A stretch of DNA of 64,000 nt from Candidatus Gerdarchaeota archaeon (GCA_016840945.1 JAEORJ010000304.1:17659-81658), one strand, 5' to 3'. Positions 32,679-41,901 are shown, numbered from the stretch's first letter. Notes: a model not told the origin generated them from the sequence alone. Made by a program: numbers and translations.

Positions 32679-34209
32679 CTGTTTCATCACCTTTAGAGTC
32701 ATTCTTTGATTCAGAGGAATCAGGTTTTTCCTTAGTTTCTTTAATTGATGGTTTCTTCTCTTTTAATTTCAAAGTAATAAATCGTTGATATTTTTCTGCT
32801 TTTTCGGAATCATCTTTAGATATATCATGTTCACTAAATCGTGCTTCTTCATATAGATCTGTTAATTTGTCTAATGATTCATCTTTGAGTTTGAAATGAT
32901 CAGTAGCCGAATCTTCAAATTCTCCTGGCGTCATACTCTTCTCAGATTTAGCACCAGAATCTATCAAATCATAAGACGTCTCATGATAAGCTCGCAGCAC
33001 CCGCTTTCGATGATCATCTTCTGTAGCTTTTGGTATCCACCGTTTCTCCTCTTCTATTATCTTTTCATGGTATTCATCCCCTCTTTTTCTGAAGAAGTCT
33101 ATTCCAATGAATACTATCGCCACAACAATGAAAACGCTTGATACTCCTAACAACACAGTTGAAACAGTATTTTTATTCAATCCTGTAAATGGACCACCAG
33201 AGCTTGGATTTGGTGTTGGAGATGGAAAGCTGAAATTAAAAGTTGAACCCGGTAATGAAGAATTATATGTGGTCGTAATATTTAGAGGTGTTGTAGTATA
33301 AGTCGGTGATTCGTATTCTATAGGGATTTCATCAGGTAACTTTTCTCGAATATAAGTTGTTAATTGACCATATCCTATGCCAATCATGACAGCAATAATA
33401 AATGGGATTAATAGCCTTGTCCAGCTTCCATTTGTAGCTAACAATCGAATTATGTAGAATACCAATATTGCTGCTAAGGTGATATAGGGTGCATATAGAG
33501 CCATTTTAGTAAAAACATTATTTGAAGAAGCTAATGGTAAACCAGAGAAATAATCAAACCAACTATTCTCCCCTTCTGAATCAGTAACTTTAATCCAACC
33601 TAAAGAATGTCTATTCGACCATTGTAATTGAATTATTTCTGAAGAGTTGAATGCATCATCAGAAGCAACCAAACGTAATTCGTTGTTAATATAGACCCCA
33701 AAAGTATTATTTAGATCACGAATAACTTTAACATTATAAGATATACTAGCTTCAGGTTTGAAATAAGTAGAATTTACTGTTTGCTCAACATTATATGATA
33801 GGATTTTATTAATAGCTAATCTTTGTTCAATATCAAAAATTAATTTATACCCGCCTAAAGGTTGGTGGAAATACTCTTCATTAACATCAGTACCAATAAA
33901 AACTATTGAACCAGAACCTGCACCATAATACCTAATTGTCCACTCCCAAACTCCATAAGCAACTTTACTCTCATGATAAGCCCAATTATCATAAGGTGTA
34001 CGAGCATATAGTGAACTATCCTCAACTTCATAAAATCCTTTGACTACTGGCCAATCATCGATATTTGAATCAAAAAGATATCTAGTGGAGAAAGATATCG
34101 TTACAACTGATATAAGAAGAAAAATTGCTATGACAATAAATTTCTTATCGAATTTAAAGTTGATAACTTTCTTTTGAGAAGTACTCTCCTCTAAATTATC
34201 CTTTGACAT
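32671..34209 (-). CDS. Membrane protein with DUF4129-like C-terminus
   Basis: The protein has 512 residues. One helix lies near residues 24-42, then an extracellular beta-rich domain of about 200 residues (GVWEWTIRYYGAGSGSIVFIG), two helices near 250-290, a Thr/Pro/Ser linker, and another helix near 350-375. The C-terminal cytoplasmic region (KRVLRAYHETSYDLIDSG ... MTPGEFEDSA) matches DUF4129, the partner domain often found with MoxR, DUF58 and transglutaminase genes. It probably works with the MoxR-DUF58 set on the opposite strand. No transglutaminase domain is present. Confidence 0.68.
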   Translation of the reverse strand: MSKDNLEESTSQKKVINFKFDKKFIVIAIFLLISVVTISFSTRYLFDSNIDDWPVVKGFYEVEDSSLYARTPYDNWAYHESKVAYGVWEWTIRYYGAGSGSIVFIGTDVNEEYFHQPLGGYKLIFDIEQRLAINKILSYNVEQTVNSTYFKPEASISYNVKVIRDLNNTFGVYINNELRLVASDDAFNSSEIIQLQWSNRHSLGWIKVTDSEGENSWFDYFSGLPLASSNNVFTKMALYAPYITLAAILVFYIIRLLATNGSWTRLLIPFIIAVMIGIGYGQLTTYIREKLPDEIPIEYESPTYTTTPLNITTTYNSSLPGSTFNFSFPSPTPNPSSGGPFTGLNKNTVSTVLLGVSSVFIVVAIVFIGIDFFRKRGDEYHEKIIEEEKRWIPKATEDDHRKRVLRAYHETSYDLIDSGAKSEKSMTPGEFEDSATDHFKLKDESLDKLTDLYEEARFSEHDISKDDSEKAEKYQRFITLKLKEKKPSIKETKEKPDSSESKNDSKGDETDE

Positions 34210-34291
34210 AGCAACTACACCATTTATTGTGTTATATATAATACATTCACTATATTTATTCTTTTAATAGTATGAAAATTAGTTTTGATGG

Positions 34292-34744
34292 TTAAAAGAA
34301 AGAAAAAACAGCTAAGCAAGCTAAAATAAAAATGGGCGGAAAAGGATTATCAATCAAAATCTCAAGAAAATAATTGGTTTCGTTAATTGTTTTTGTACGG
34401 GCAATTCTATTTTTATCAAATTGTAAATAGTTATATGATTGAATTGTGATTATTTTTAATTGATTCTTTGTATTAGCTTGGGACTTCCAGATTATCGTCG
34501 AAGGGGTTTCATCTTTAGATATTGTAGCTTGATACTTGTAGTTTTCCAGCTCTATGGTGAACAAAATCCTATTTTCAATAGTGCGTTTTTTAAGAAGTAG
34601 TTTTGAATCTGAAAGAGTAAAAAGAATAGCATCTGTAGGCATAGGTTTAATTGAACCTATGCTTTCATAGCCATTCTGTGTTTTCGTTGATATTAACCAT
34701 TGATTTGTTAATGAAGAGATTTTATATTTCATATTCACCATCAC
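34292..34744 (-). CDS. Unknown beta-rich protein with C-terminal hydrophobic end
   Basis: The protein has 150 residues or slightly fewer; in-frame starts are GTG 34744, ATG 34741 and ATG 34732. Alternating strands (YKISSLTNQWLISTKTQNG, ELENYKYQATISKDETPS) vaguely recall the tubby/LURP-one-like barrel, which I cannot confirm. The last 18 residues (PPIFILACLAVFSFF) are hydrophobic and could be a tail anchor. It overlaps the stop of the DUF4139 gene, so it is probably translated with it. Confidence 0.5.
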   Translation of the reverse strand: MMVNMKYKISSLTNQWLISTKTQNGYESIGSIKPMPTDAILFTLSDSKLLLKKRTIENRILFTIELENYKYQATISKDETPSTIIWKSQANTKNQLKIITIQSYNYLQFDKNRIARTKTINETNYFLEILIDNPFPPIFILACLAVFSFF

Positions 34745-36348
34745 GGTAGAGGTGGTGTAATATCATAATCTTTTTCCCACTCAACTTCGTATTTGTAATC
34801 AAGTTTTAGCTCTTCGCCAGCTTTTAGAGTAAGCTCCCAAGTATAAATACCTAGATTGTCTTTTACTGATACAACGCTTGAATTAAAGTCCTTTACTTTA
34901 ATACGCTCCGAACGGGAATAGGGTATGACATCTTTAATAGTCATTTTTGATTCTTCTTTTCTGAAGTTCTTTAGGATTAATTGGTATTCATAATAGATAG
35001 AACGTTTACCCTTAACAATACCAGCTTTTTCCTTGATGCGTTTGAGTAGTTTCTTTTCAGCTTTAATTTTCAACTCTTCACGAGCACCAAGTTTAAATTC
35101 CTCTCCAGGGGCGATTCGTTTGACATAAGTTTCTCCAATGAATTCACTTTCAGCATAAACTTTAGCATTACCAGCTAAAATAACAGCATCACCATTAGTA
35201 ATAACATCTTGAGCGATAACTCCAAGAGCGTCAGTAGCAGCCCAATAGAATTCCTTTGCAGAAGTCAATTCATGAGTTGTTAAGGTTACTGGATGTTCAT
35301 TTCCATCTGAAGGGATAGTCCACTTACCACTAATTTCAAAACTTTGAACTCCCGCAGGGCTTTCCTTTAATTGAGCAGTAGGTTCTATCATTGGTTCAGG
35401 TGCTTCTTCTTCCATTTCATCACGTAGCATTTCCTTTTTCTCCATAGCTGCCATACTTGCCATTGGGGCAGCAGCTTTCATTTTTCTAGCTCTGCCAGGG
35501 CTTGGAGGAGGCATTGCATATGGATCATAAATATCAATGTAAAATGGATTAGGGTCAACAACTCGTAATGGTTTGAAGACTGCAGTAGATATTTCTAATT
35601 GCACATCTACCCAATCTTCTAAGGTTCGATTTCGTATCTGAGCCATTCCTTTAAGTACTGCCTTATCTGGTTGAAGGTCTATATCATATGTTGGCTCCCA
35701 ACCAACACCTCTAGTTTGATATGATAACTCAAAAATAAATGGGCCTGCTTGAGCAACTTCTACAGAGATATTAATCTCATAAGTTTGTTCAACTTTTGAA
35801 TGATTACGATACTCATTTATTTTAGCTCTAAGTGCAGCTATTTTCTTATTGAGCTTCTCAATTTCGTCTTCAAGTTTTTGTTTTTGTTTCAAATAATCAT
35901 CATTATTCTTCTTCTCAAAATCCATGAATTGTGATAAAGTGTCTAATTTAGTTTCACCTGAAGCTAACCACTGAGGATATTCAATAGAAAATTTCTCACT
36001 TAAAGTACCAAGTCTAGTTTGTTGTTTATTGATAAATTCCAAATTTTGTTGTTGTAAGTGAAGTTCTTTTTCTAATTTTTCGACTTCTAAAATTAATTCA
36101 TTTAATTTTTCATGAGGTACTTCTTCATGATAAACTGATTCAACATCAATAGCACCAAGCGATCCTTTACCTTTACCAGAGATACGTACACTATCTTCCA
36201 TTAAGTTCCTGGTAAGCCCTGCTATCTTGACTTGTTGAAAACCTTTTTTCAATTCTGTTTTACCAGATCGAAAAACACGTGCGCCATCTAAATACACTAC
36301 CACTCGGTCTATAGTTGTATCTAGATTTAATATATTGATTTCGGCCAT
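34741..36348 (-). CDS. DUF4139/DUF4140 (mucoidy-inhibitor-like) protein
   Basis: The protein has 535 residues. The N-terminal DUF4140 domain (TIDRVVVYLDGARVFRSGK) is followed by a coiled coil at about 75-185 (LILEVEKLEKELHLQQQNLE), then the DUF4139 domain (GVGWEPTYDIDLQPDKAVLK) to the C-terminus, with an inserted Met/Ala/Glu-rich low-complexity segment near 285-330. There is no signal peptide. The family is widespread but biochemically undefined. It begins the minus-strand pair with the 150-residue protein and is divergent from the DUF4430 operon. Confidence 0.82.
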   Translation of the reverse strand: MAEINILNLDTTIDRVVVYLDGARVFRSGKTELKKGFQQVKIAGLTRNLMEDSVRISGKGKGSLGAIDVESVYHEEVPHEKLNELILEVEKLEKELHLQQQNLEFINKQQTRLGTLSEKFSIEYPQWLASGETKLDTLSQFMDFEKKNNDDYLKQKQKLEDEIEKLNKKIAALRAKINEYRNHSKVEQTYEINISVEVAQAGPFIFELSYQTRGVGWEPTYDIDLQPDKAVLKGMAQIRNRTLEDWVDVQLEISTAVFKPLRVVDPNPFYIDIYDPYAMPPPSPGRARKMKAAAPMASMAAMEKKEMLRDEMEEEAPEPMIEPTAQLKESPAGVQSFEISGKWTIPSDGNEHPVTLTTHELTSAKEFYWAATDALGVIAQDVITNGDAVILAGNAKVYAESEFIGETYVKRIAPGEEFKLGAREELKIKAEKKLLKRIKEKAGIVKGKRSIYYEYQLILKNFRKEESKMTIKDVIPYSRSERIKVKDFNSSVVSVKDNLGIYTWELTLKAGEELKLDYKYEVEWEKDYDITPPLP

Positions 36349-36449
36349 ATTTTATAACCTTCTTTTTTTGATGTGAAATAAACTCTGAATTGGTCAAAAA
36401 ACCTTTCGGAATTACTATTTGAGAAAATTAAAGACAAATAAAATAACAT

Positions 36450-36472
36450 AAATAGGTTAAAATAACCTATTT
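36450..36472. promoter_or_regulatory. Perfect 10-bp inverted repeat upstream of DUF4430 operon
   Basis: AAATAGGTTA-AAA-TAACCTATTT is a perfect palindrome 20 nt before the GTG at 36493. Such a site just before a start is a good operator candidate, or an RNA hairpin that hides the ribosome-binding region. The same spacer serves the divergent DUF4139 gene. Confidence 0.55.
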
Positions 36473-36492
36473 GTAGAAGTCATTATCAGTTT

Positions 36493-36972
36493 GTGAAAGA
36501 GATGGGTAAATTTCTAGAAAAAAACCATAAAATCCTCGCAATAGTAGGGTTTATTGTAATACTAGGAGTAATTAGTTGCGGATTAATTTTTGGCCCTTTC
36601 AATGAAATTTTACCTGATTCACTTCGAGAAAAACTTGGTTATACACTTAATAATGCTGATAATGATACCGATATAACTGTGAGATTGATAGTGGATTTCA
36701 ATGGCTATCATGAAAATATCAATGAAACGATTTTTTTTGATGCAAATCAAACAGCTACAGCATACTCTATACTAACTACTGCAAATCTTACAGTAGATAT
36801 TCGCAATTTTATTAATGGCATTTTTGTTGAGGGAATTGAGGGAATAAAGAAGGATGCGAACCATTATTGGTGGTATTTATATGATGGTGAAAACGGGGAA
36901 ATTGCCTCTAATCGATTTGATTTACGAGCAAATAATGTACAAGAAATAATTTGGATTTACAAAGAATATTGA
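36493..36972 (+). CDS. DUF4430 (transcobalamin-like) anchored protein
   Basis: The protein has 159 residues. A single N-terminal helix (ILAIVGFIVILGVISCGLIF) anchors or exports it. The C-terminal 100 residues fit DUF4430: strand VRLIVDFNG, the TAYSILTTANLTVDI helix, and NHYWWYLYDGENGEI, with the usual double Trp. Related domains bind cobalamin or act as short beta modules near ECF transporters. The start is GTG 36493 or ATG 36502, with no strong Shine-Dalgarno motif. The next two genes follow within 11 nt and with a 1-nt overlap. Confidence 0.68.
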   Translation: MKEMGKFLEKNHKILAIVGFIVILGVISCGLIFGPFNEILPDSLREKLGYTLNNADNDTDITVRLIVDFNGYHENINETIFFDANQTATAYSILTTANLTVDIRNFINGIFVEGIEGIKKDANHYWWYLYDGENGEIASNRFDLRANNVQEIIWIYKEY

Positions 36973-36982
36973 GTGTGATAAT

Positions 36983-37741
36983 ATGAATAGAAAAACAACA
37001 AAAAAACTTGCAGTAGCTATGACGATGATGATTCTTGTCATAGGGATTCTAGGATCATTTAATAAAGAGAGGGTATCTATAGCTTCAAGTTCGTTTCCAG
37101 TTGATTTCTATCAAGGTGAGAAATTTACTTGGAAGGTTGTTAACATTACAACCAACAATATTGAATGGTGGAAGTGGAATTACACAACAGAAATATTTAG
37201 TTTTAAAGCTAACTGGCATGCAAATGTTAGTGATATTATCAGTTTTAATGTCACAGATTCTGTATCAATAAATGATAATTATTACCTAGCAGGTGATTTC
37301 CATGTTGGGAATTTGTCATTAACGACAAATGATTATGACATTGCTTTCAATTTAGGATTAACAGCTTATCCTTGGTATGGCGGACTGCTTAAACTTGAAC
37401 AAAATTGGCAAACGCTCATAAATAATGACCCATTTAACGGACCAAATGCTGAGATAATAGAGGACTACCAAATTACAATTTTAAATCAAGGAATCAATTC
37501 TATCAAGATTTTATTTGATAATGGATTTCAACAATCTGAACTTGTATATGATCCAATTATAGGATTGTTATTATATGCTAATATAACAATTGATCAATAC
37601 TCGTTGATTATCACTTTGGATTCATCAACAATACCACTACCAGATACTACTGGATTGTTTTCACTTATTGATGTAATTAGTGGTCTTGGAATGGTAACAA
37701 TTTTAGCAATAATAATCTACAAAAGAAAAATTCAGAATTAG
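36983..37741 (+). CDS. Secreted protein with C-terminal membrane anchor
   Basis: The protein has 252 residues. A signal peptide covers about 1-36 (LAVAMTMMILVIGILGSF), followed by a beta-rich, Trp/Asn-rich extracellular domain with several N-x-S/T sites (NITTNN, NYTTE, NVSD). A C-terminal membrane helix (VISGLGMVTILAIIIY) is followed by KRK. The architecture is typical for archaeal surface proteins. I do not recognise the family. It lies between the DUF4430 and ECF-S-like genes in one transcript. Confidence 0.6.
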   Translation: MNRKTTKKLAVAMTMMILVIGILGSFNKERVSIASSSFPVDFYQGEKFTWKVVNITTNNIEWWKWNYTTEIFSFKANWHANVSDIISFNVTDSVSINDNYYLAGDFHVGNLSLTTNDYDIAFNLGLTAYPWYGGLLKLEQNWQTLINNDPFNGPNAEIIEDYQITILNQGINSIKILFDNGFQQSELVYDPIIGLLLYANITIDQYSLIITLDSSTIPLPDTTGLFSLIDVISGLGMVTILAIIIYKRKIQN

Positions 37742-38439
37742 TGAAAGAAATGAAAGACAATAAAGATAATGATGAATCAATTGAAGATAATGTACAAGAA
37801 ACTTTCCAAACAGCTGAAAGTGATACACCTTTAATTGAAACAAGAACAGCTAAAGTTCCAGATTCATTCAAGTTCGCACTATTAGCTATCTTTATCGCAC
37901 TTGGTCCAGCATTATCAATTTCGTTCATTTGGTTTCCATATTTTGAATTATTAACACTAACAATTTTTATTGGTGGGGGGGTTTTTGCACTGATTTTTGG
38001 TCGTGTAAAAGGTGTTCTATTAGGCATAACCTTAGCAGTGCTTTCACCTACAATCTATGAAGTAATAGCTTCAGCTATTATGGGACCTGCCTATATCATC
38101 TATCCATTCAAAATCATTGCTTTTATGATAATAGCGGTAACAGGGGCATTATTAGTACGACAAACTGATAAGAAAGCAACCTTCTTTTGGAGGTTCTTTC
38201 TAGCAGTTGTTGGAGGATTGTTGACATTATTATATGATCTAATAGTGAATATAGGTATGATTTTATTTATGGATTTACAGATAGCCAGTTATTTTGCTAC
38301 ACTGATTATGGGGCTGTCTGTTACAGCTGTTCGTGTTTCAGTCAATACTGTACTTTTCTTCTTTGTTCAAGATATTATTTCAAGAGTAACTTTTCCTTAT
38401 GTATGGGGAAAGAAAAGTAAAACCAAATTGCTAACATAA
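37741..38439 (+). CDS. ECF-transporter S-component-like membrane protein
   Basis: The protein has 232 residues. A charged N-terminus of about 40 residues is followed by five or six membrane helices. The pattern ALLAIFIALGPALSISFIWF near the first helix and the PFKIIAFMIIAVTGALLVR / GGLLTLLYDLIVNIGMI helices are like substrate-binding S-components of energy-coupling-factor vitamin transporters. The GTG start overlaps the previous stop by one base. An alternative ATG is at 37750. The EcfA and EcfT partners are not in the window. A corrinoid substrate would fit the DUF4430 gene but is inferred. Confidence 0.6.
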   Translation: MKEMKDNKDNDESIEDNVQETFQTAESDTPLIETRTAKVPDSFKFALLAIFIALGPALSISFIWFPYFELLTLTIFIGGGVFALIFGRVKGVLLGITLAVLSPTIYEVIASAIMGPAYIIYPFKIIAFMIIAVTGALLVRQTDKKATFFWRFFLAVVGGLLTLLYDLIVNIGMILFMDLQIASYFATLIMGLSVTAVRVSVNTVLFFFVQDIISRVTFPYVWGKKSKTKLLT

Positions 38440-38589
38440 ATAATACTAAAAAGAATAAAACTAACCAATTTTATTAAAAAAATCAACAAAATCAGTTTAA
38501 AATTGAATCCGCAAAATAAACGATACTATTTTAAATTAAGGCAGTATTTATCCACTACTTAACATAAATAAATAGTTATAATTAGAGCA

Positions 38590-38617
38590 TTTATCAAAAA
38601 TTAATTAAATTGATAAA
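38590..38617. repeat. 8-bp inverted repeat upstream of DppD-type gene
   Basis: TTTATCAA (38590-38597) is mirrored by TTGATAAA (38610-38617) around an AT spacer, 61 nt before the preferred start. It could be an operator or chance in AT-rich DNA. Confidence 0.35.
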
Positions 38618-38678
38618 AAGCGTTTAATATTTAGTATAAAAAAATAAATTGGCGGATATTGTTTCGGAGATAGAAACC

Positions 38679-39821
38679 ATGAGCGATGTATCTTTTGAAG
38701 ATGAAATGCGCCCTCCAGAAGAAGAAGGCATCTTATTAGATGTACGAGGAATTAGAACATACTTCTTTACAGAAGAAGGCGTAGTTAAAGCACTTGAAAA
38801 TGTTAGTTATAAAGTATACGAATCAAAAACCCTTGGTATAGTAGGAGAATCTGGTTGCGGAAAATCAGTTAGTGCATTATCCGTAATGGGTATCGTTCCA
38901 GATCCCCCAGGTAAAATCCTTGAAGGTGAAGTTTGGTTTAGAGGTGAAGATCTCAGAAAGAAATCTGATGCAGAAATGCGTACCATTCGTGGTAACAAAA
39001 TTGCTATGATCTTCCAAGACCCGATGACTTCATTAAACCCAGTTCTTACTGTTGGCGACCAGATCATGGAAGCTATCAGATTGCACCAAGAAGTTGATTT
39101 ACAAACAGCACGAGAAAATGCAATCAAGATTATGGATCTTGTTGGTATACCAAGCGCTGCTGATAGAGTTGACGATTATCCTTTTATGTTCTCTGGTGGT
39201 ATGAGACAACGTGTTATGATTGCTATGGCTCTTTCATGCAATCCAGAATTATTGGTTGCTGATGAACCAACAACAGCACTTGATGTTACTATTCAAGCAC
39301 AAATTTTGAACATCTTTAAAGCTATTAGAAACGAGTTTAATATGTCCATTATGCTTATTACTCACGATCTTGGTGTTATTGCAGAGCTTTGTGATTACAC
39401 AACAGTAATGTATGCAGGATATATTGTAGAATATGCATCAACAATTGAATTGTTCAAAAATCCAATGCATCCCTATAGCATTGCATTATTAGGTGCTATT
39501 CCAAAACCAGAAACTCGTAAAGATGATGATTTGACAATTATTCCTGGAGCAATTCCAAGTTTAATTGAACCTCCCGATGGATGTCGATTCCATCCCCGAT
39601 GTGCTCATACGATGGAAGTCTGCAAAACAGAGACACCAAAATTAAGGCAAGTGGCTCCACATCATACAGTTAGATGCCACCTTTTTAACAAGTATCCTAT
39701 TTCAGAAACAGAAGAATATACCGATAAAATGCATGAAAAATATCTCATTTTGCAAGAAGAGGTATTGAAAGAACCCAAAATCAAGAAACGATTCAGAAGA
39801 TTCATTAAAGGTCATGATTAG
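38679..39821 (+). CDS. dppD: Oligopeptide ABC transporter ATPase (DppD/OppD type)
   Basis: The protein has 380 residues. Walker A is [11 protein letters not shown]-loop region [11 protein letters not shown], signature FSGGMRQR, Walker [13 protein letters not shown], and H-loop ITHDLG. The C-terminal oligopeptide-family extension has the Cys-rich [14 protein letters not shown] motif, which binds an Fe-S cluster in relatives. The start is ATG 38679, because GGAGAT is 8 nt upstream; TTG 38649 lacks one. An acidic extension of about 20 residues precedes the ABC domain. The permeases, second ATPase and binding protein are not adjacent, unlike most dpp operons. Confidence 0.9.
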   Translation: MSDVSFEDEMRPPEEEGILLDVRGIRTYFFTEEGVVKALENVSYKVYESKTLGIVGESGCGKSVSALSVMGIVPDPPGKILEGEVWFRGEDLRKKSDAEMRTIRGNKIAMIFQDPMTSLNPVLTVGDQIMEAIRLHQEVDLQTARENAIKIMDLVGIPSAADRVDDYPFMFSGGMRQRVMIAMALSCNPELLVADEPTTALDVTIQAQILNIFKAIRNEFNMSIMLITHDLGVIAELCDYTTVMYAGYIVEYASTIELFKNPMHPYSIALLGAIPKPETRKDDDLTIIPGAIPSLIEPPDGCRFHPRCAHTMEVCKTETPKLRQVAPHHTVRCHLFNKYPISETEEYTDKMHEKYLILQEEVLKEPKIKKRFRRFIKGHD

Positions 39822-39831
39822 ATAGAGAAAA

Positions 39832-39872
39832 AATGTTAAACAATCTTTAAGTAATTGTTTAACATTCTTTTT
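39832..39872 (+). terminator. Strong 13-bp hairpin terminator
   Basis: AATGTTAAACAAT (39832-39844) pairs perfectly with ATTGTTTAACATT (39854-39866) around a 9-nt loop, then a T-run follows. It begins 10 nt after the DppD-type stop. Confidence 0.7.
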
Positions 39873-39980
39873 CCGCCAATTTTCTAATTATTTTATTATT
39901 TTTTTACCTGTTTTTAAGCGAAAGAGTTAAGTTATACTTCAATTATCTATATGAAAAAAACTATTTTGTTGGGTTAAATT

Positions 39981-40181
39981 ATGAGTAAGGTTCCGAGGGT
40001 AAATAAATACGAATGTTGTGGTTGTAGTTTATGTGTATATGCATTACCTGAAGTCTTTAGATTAACTCCTGATGGATACTCAGAAGTCTATGCTACTGAT
40101 GAAGCATTGGAAAAGGATATTGAAAAAGTGATTAAAAACTGTCCTGTAGGGTGTGTTCATTGGTTCATAAAGGGCTCTTAA
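39981..40181 (+). CDS. Single-cluster ferredoxin
   Basis: The 66-residue protein carries the motif ECCGCSLCVYALPEVF and a distant CPVGC, the pattern C-x2-C-x2-C ... CP of a ferredoxin with one [4Fe-4S] or [3Fe-4S] cluster. A second cluster motif is missing. An additional Cys sits beside the first ligand (CC). It is a small soluble electron carrier. It stands alone, with an ATG start and AT-rich flanks. Its redox partner cannot be inferred from neighbours. Confidence 0.85.
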   Translation: MSKVPRVNKYECCGCSLCVYALPEVFRLTPDGYSEVYATDEALEKDIEKVIKNCPVGCVHWFIKGS

Positions 40182-40266
40182 AATATTTAAAAAAATACAA
40201 CTTTAAAATATCAAGCATTTTTTGTTCTACAATCTAATAAAAAAATAGTAGGTTTAGCAAAAAATG

Positions 40267-40560
40267 CTAACCTGTGCGTAAAATAATATGATACCCAAAT
40301 TGTGTTTTTACTAGGCCAGATAACTGTCCTACTTCTAATGAGAAAGCGGCTTTCTCAAATTCTTTCACCATTTTTCCTCTACCAAATTCACCTAAGTTAC
40401 CACCTTTATTAGCTGAGGAACACGTAGAATTCTCTCGAGCAAGTTTAGAAAAAAGACTCGGTAATTGATTGGAGCTAGCAGATTTGAGTTTATTTAAGAG
40501 ATCTTCCGCTTGTGAAAATTTAGGTACTAGAATGTGTGAAACTTTTATTTTATTAGCCAT
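40267..40560 (-). CDS. Parvulin-type peptidyl-prolyl isomerase
   Basis: The 97-residue protein is a bare parvulin domain: KVSHILVPKFSQAEDLL at the start, then GGNLGEFGRGKMVKEFEKAAF and the end VKTQFGYHIILRTG. The two His (SHIL and YHII) and the GEF/F pocket are present. It turns prolyl peptide bonds, probably in the cytosol, as no signal peptide or chaperone domain is attached. It is convergent with the ferredoxin gene and divergent from hypE. Confidence 0.93.
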   Translation of the reverse strand: MANKIKVSHILVPKFSQAEDLLNKLKSASSNQLPSLFSKLARENSTCSSANKGGNLGEFGRGKMVKEFEKAAFSLEVGQLSGLVKTQFGYHIILRTG

Positions 40561-40734
40561 AATAAATCACCATTAATAAAGAAGGCATGAATGATAGCCT
40601 ATATAATTAATTTGAATATTTTGAGTTTTATATTAAACTAGAACAAACTAACATTTTTTCTAAATAATACAAGCAATTATAATATAGTTACTAAACCCTA
40701 AAATTCATTTGAAATAAAATATAGAATACAGTTG

Positions 40735-41766
40735 ATGAAAATGCCAATTGAATTTGTTGATTTAGCCCATGGTGCTGGCGGGAAGAAAATGGATGAGCTC
40801 TTAGAGATTGTTATGAAGAATATTATCCATCGAAAAATCGGTGATGGGATTGGTTTAGATGAAAAAGATGATGGGGCTACAATTAGAATTGGCAATCAAA
40901 GAATAGTCACATCAATAGATGGACATACTATACATCCAATTTTCTTCCCTGGTGGAGATTTAGGAAAATTAGCGATTACTGGCACAATAAATGATATTTG
41001 TGTTATGGGCGGAAAACCTTTAGCAATACTTTCAAGCATAATAATAGAGGAAGGATTTCCTGTTAAAAACCTACAAAAAATAGTTGATTCATTAGCAAAA
41101 ACAGCAGAGGAAAACGGTGTAGCAATAATTGCTGGTGACACAAAAGTAATGCCACGAGGAACATTAGATGAAATGATTATAGTAACAGCTGGAATAGGGG
41201 TAATTGAAGATGACAAATTGGATATTAGAGATTCGAACTTAAAACCAAGTGATAAGATAATAATCTCTGGTACAGTTGGAGACCATGGAATAGCTCTTAT
41301 GGCTGGCAGAGAAGGCATTTCATTTGAAACTGAATTAAAATCAGATGTAGCTTCTGTGCAAGATATTGTTAATGCTGCACTAAAAATTGGTGGCGTCGTT
41401 GCAATGAAGGATCCCACCAGAGGTGGGCTTGCTTCAGCATTAAATGAATTTTCAGAGAAATCAAAAGTAAGCCTTTGGTTAGAAGATGAATTAATTCCAA
41501 TCGATCCAGCTGTAAAAGCTGCTAGTGAGATGCTTGGTTTGGAACCATTAGGGGTGACCTGCGAAGGCCGAGTACTTTTAGGAGTAAAAGCTGAAAAGGC
41601 CGAAGAAGTATTAGCTAGCATAAAAGAATTACCTAATGGCAAAAAGGCTGTAATTATTGGAGAGGTTAAAGAAGAACGGCCAGGATTTGTTTTCTCAAAG
41701 ACAATTGTAGGTGGACATCGAATAATTGAAAAGCCCATTGGTGAACAGATTCCAAGAGTGTGTTAA
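40735..41766 (+). CDS. hypE: Hydrogenase maturation protein HypE
   Basis: The protein has 343 residues and the PurM/AIR-synthetase fold: N-terminal DLAHGAGGKKMDELL, the ATP region TGTINDICVMGGKPLAI, GDTKVMPRG and KDPTRGGLASALNEF. It ends in PRVC; the C-terminal Cys carries the thiocyanate that becomes the CN ligand of [NiFe]-hydrogenase, so the protein should be active. ATG 40735 is chosen over the TTG just before it. No hydrogenase or other hyp gene is in the window. Confidence 0.93.
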   Translation: MKMPIEFVDLAHGAGGKKMDELLEIVMKNIIHRKIGDGIGLDEKDDGATIRIGNQRIVTSIDGHTIHPIFFPGGDLGKLAITGTINDICVMGGKPLAILSSIIIEEGFPVKNLQKIVDSLAKTAEENGVAIIAGDTKVMPRGTLDEMIIVTAGIGVIEDDKLDIRDSNLKPSDKIIISGTVGDHGIALMAGREGISFETELKSDVASVQDIVNAALKIGGVVAMKDPTRGGLASALNEFSEKSKVSLWLEDELIPIDPAVKAASEMLGLEPLGVTCEGRVLLGVKAEKAEEVLASIKELPNGKKAVIIGEVKEERPGFVFSKTIVGGHRIIEKPIGEQIPRVC

Positions 41767-41901
41767 TAGATAAAAAGATATGATTTAGAAGAAAAATCTT
41801 ATAAAAAGTCTTTTTAATAGACAAATGTACAATTCTACTAGTACATGACTATATTATAATGAATTAATTATTTGTCATTACTTCACTAGGAGGAAAGAAT
41901 C

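Noticed and set aside
38649..38678. TTG at 38649 as the start of the DppD-type ATPase
   Set aside because: It lacks a ribosome-binding motif, while ATG 38679 has GGAGAT at the right distance.
40896..41738. Long minus-strand frame (280 codons) inside hypE
   Set aside because: It is antisense to a fully conserved HypE and has a Ser/Ile/Pro-rich composition typical of a shadow frame.
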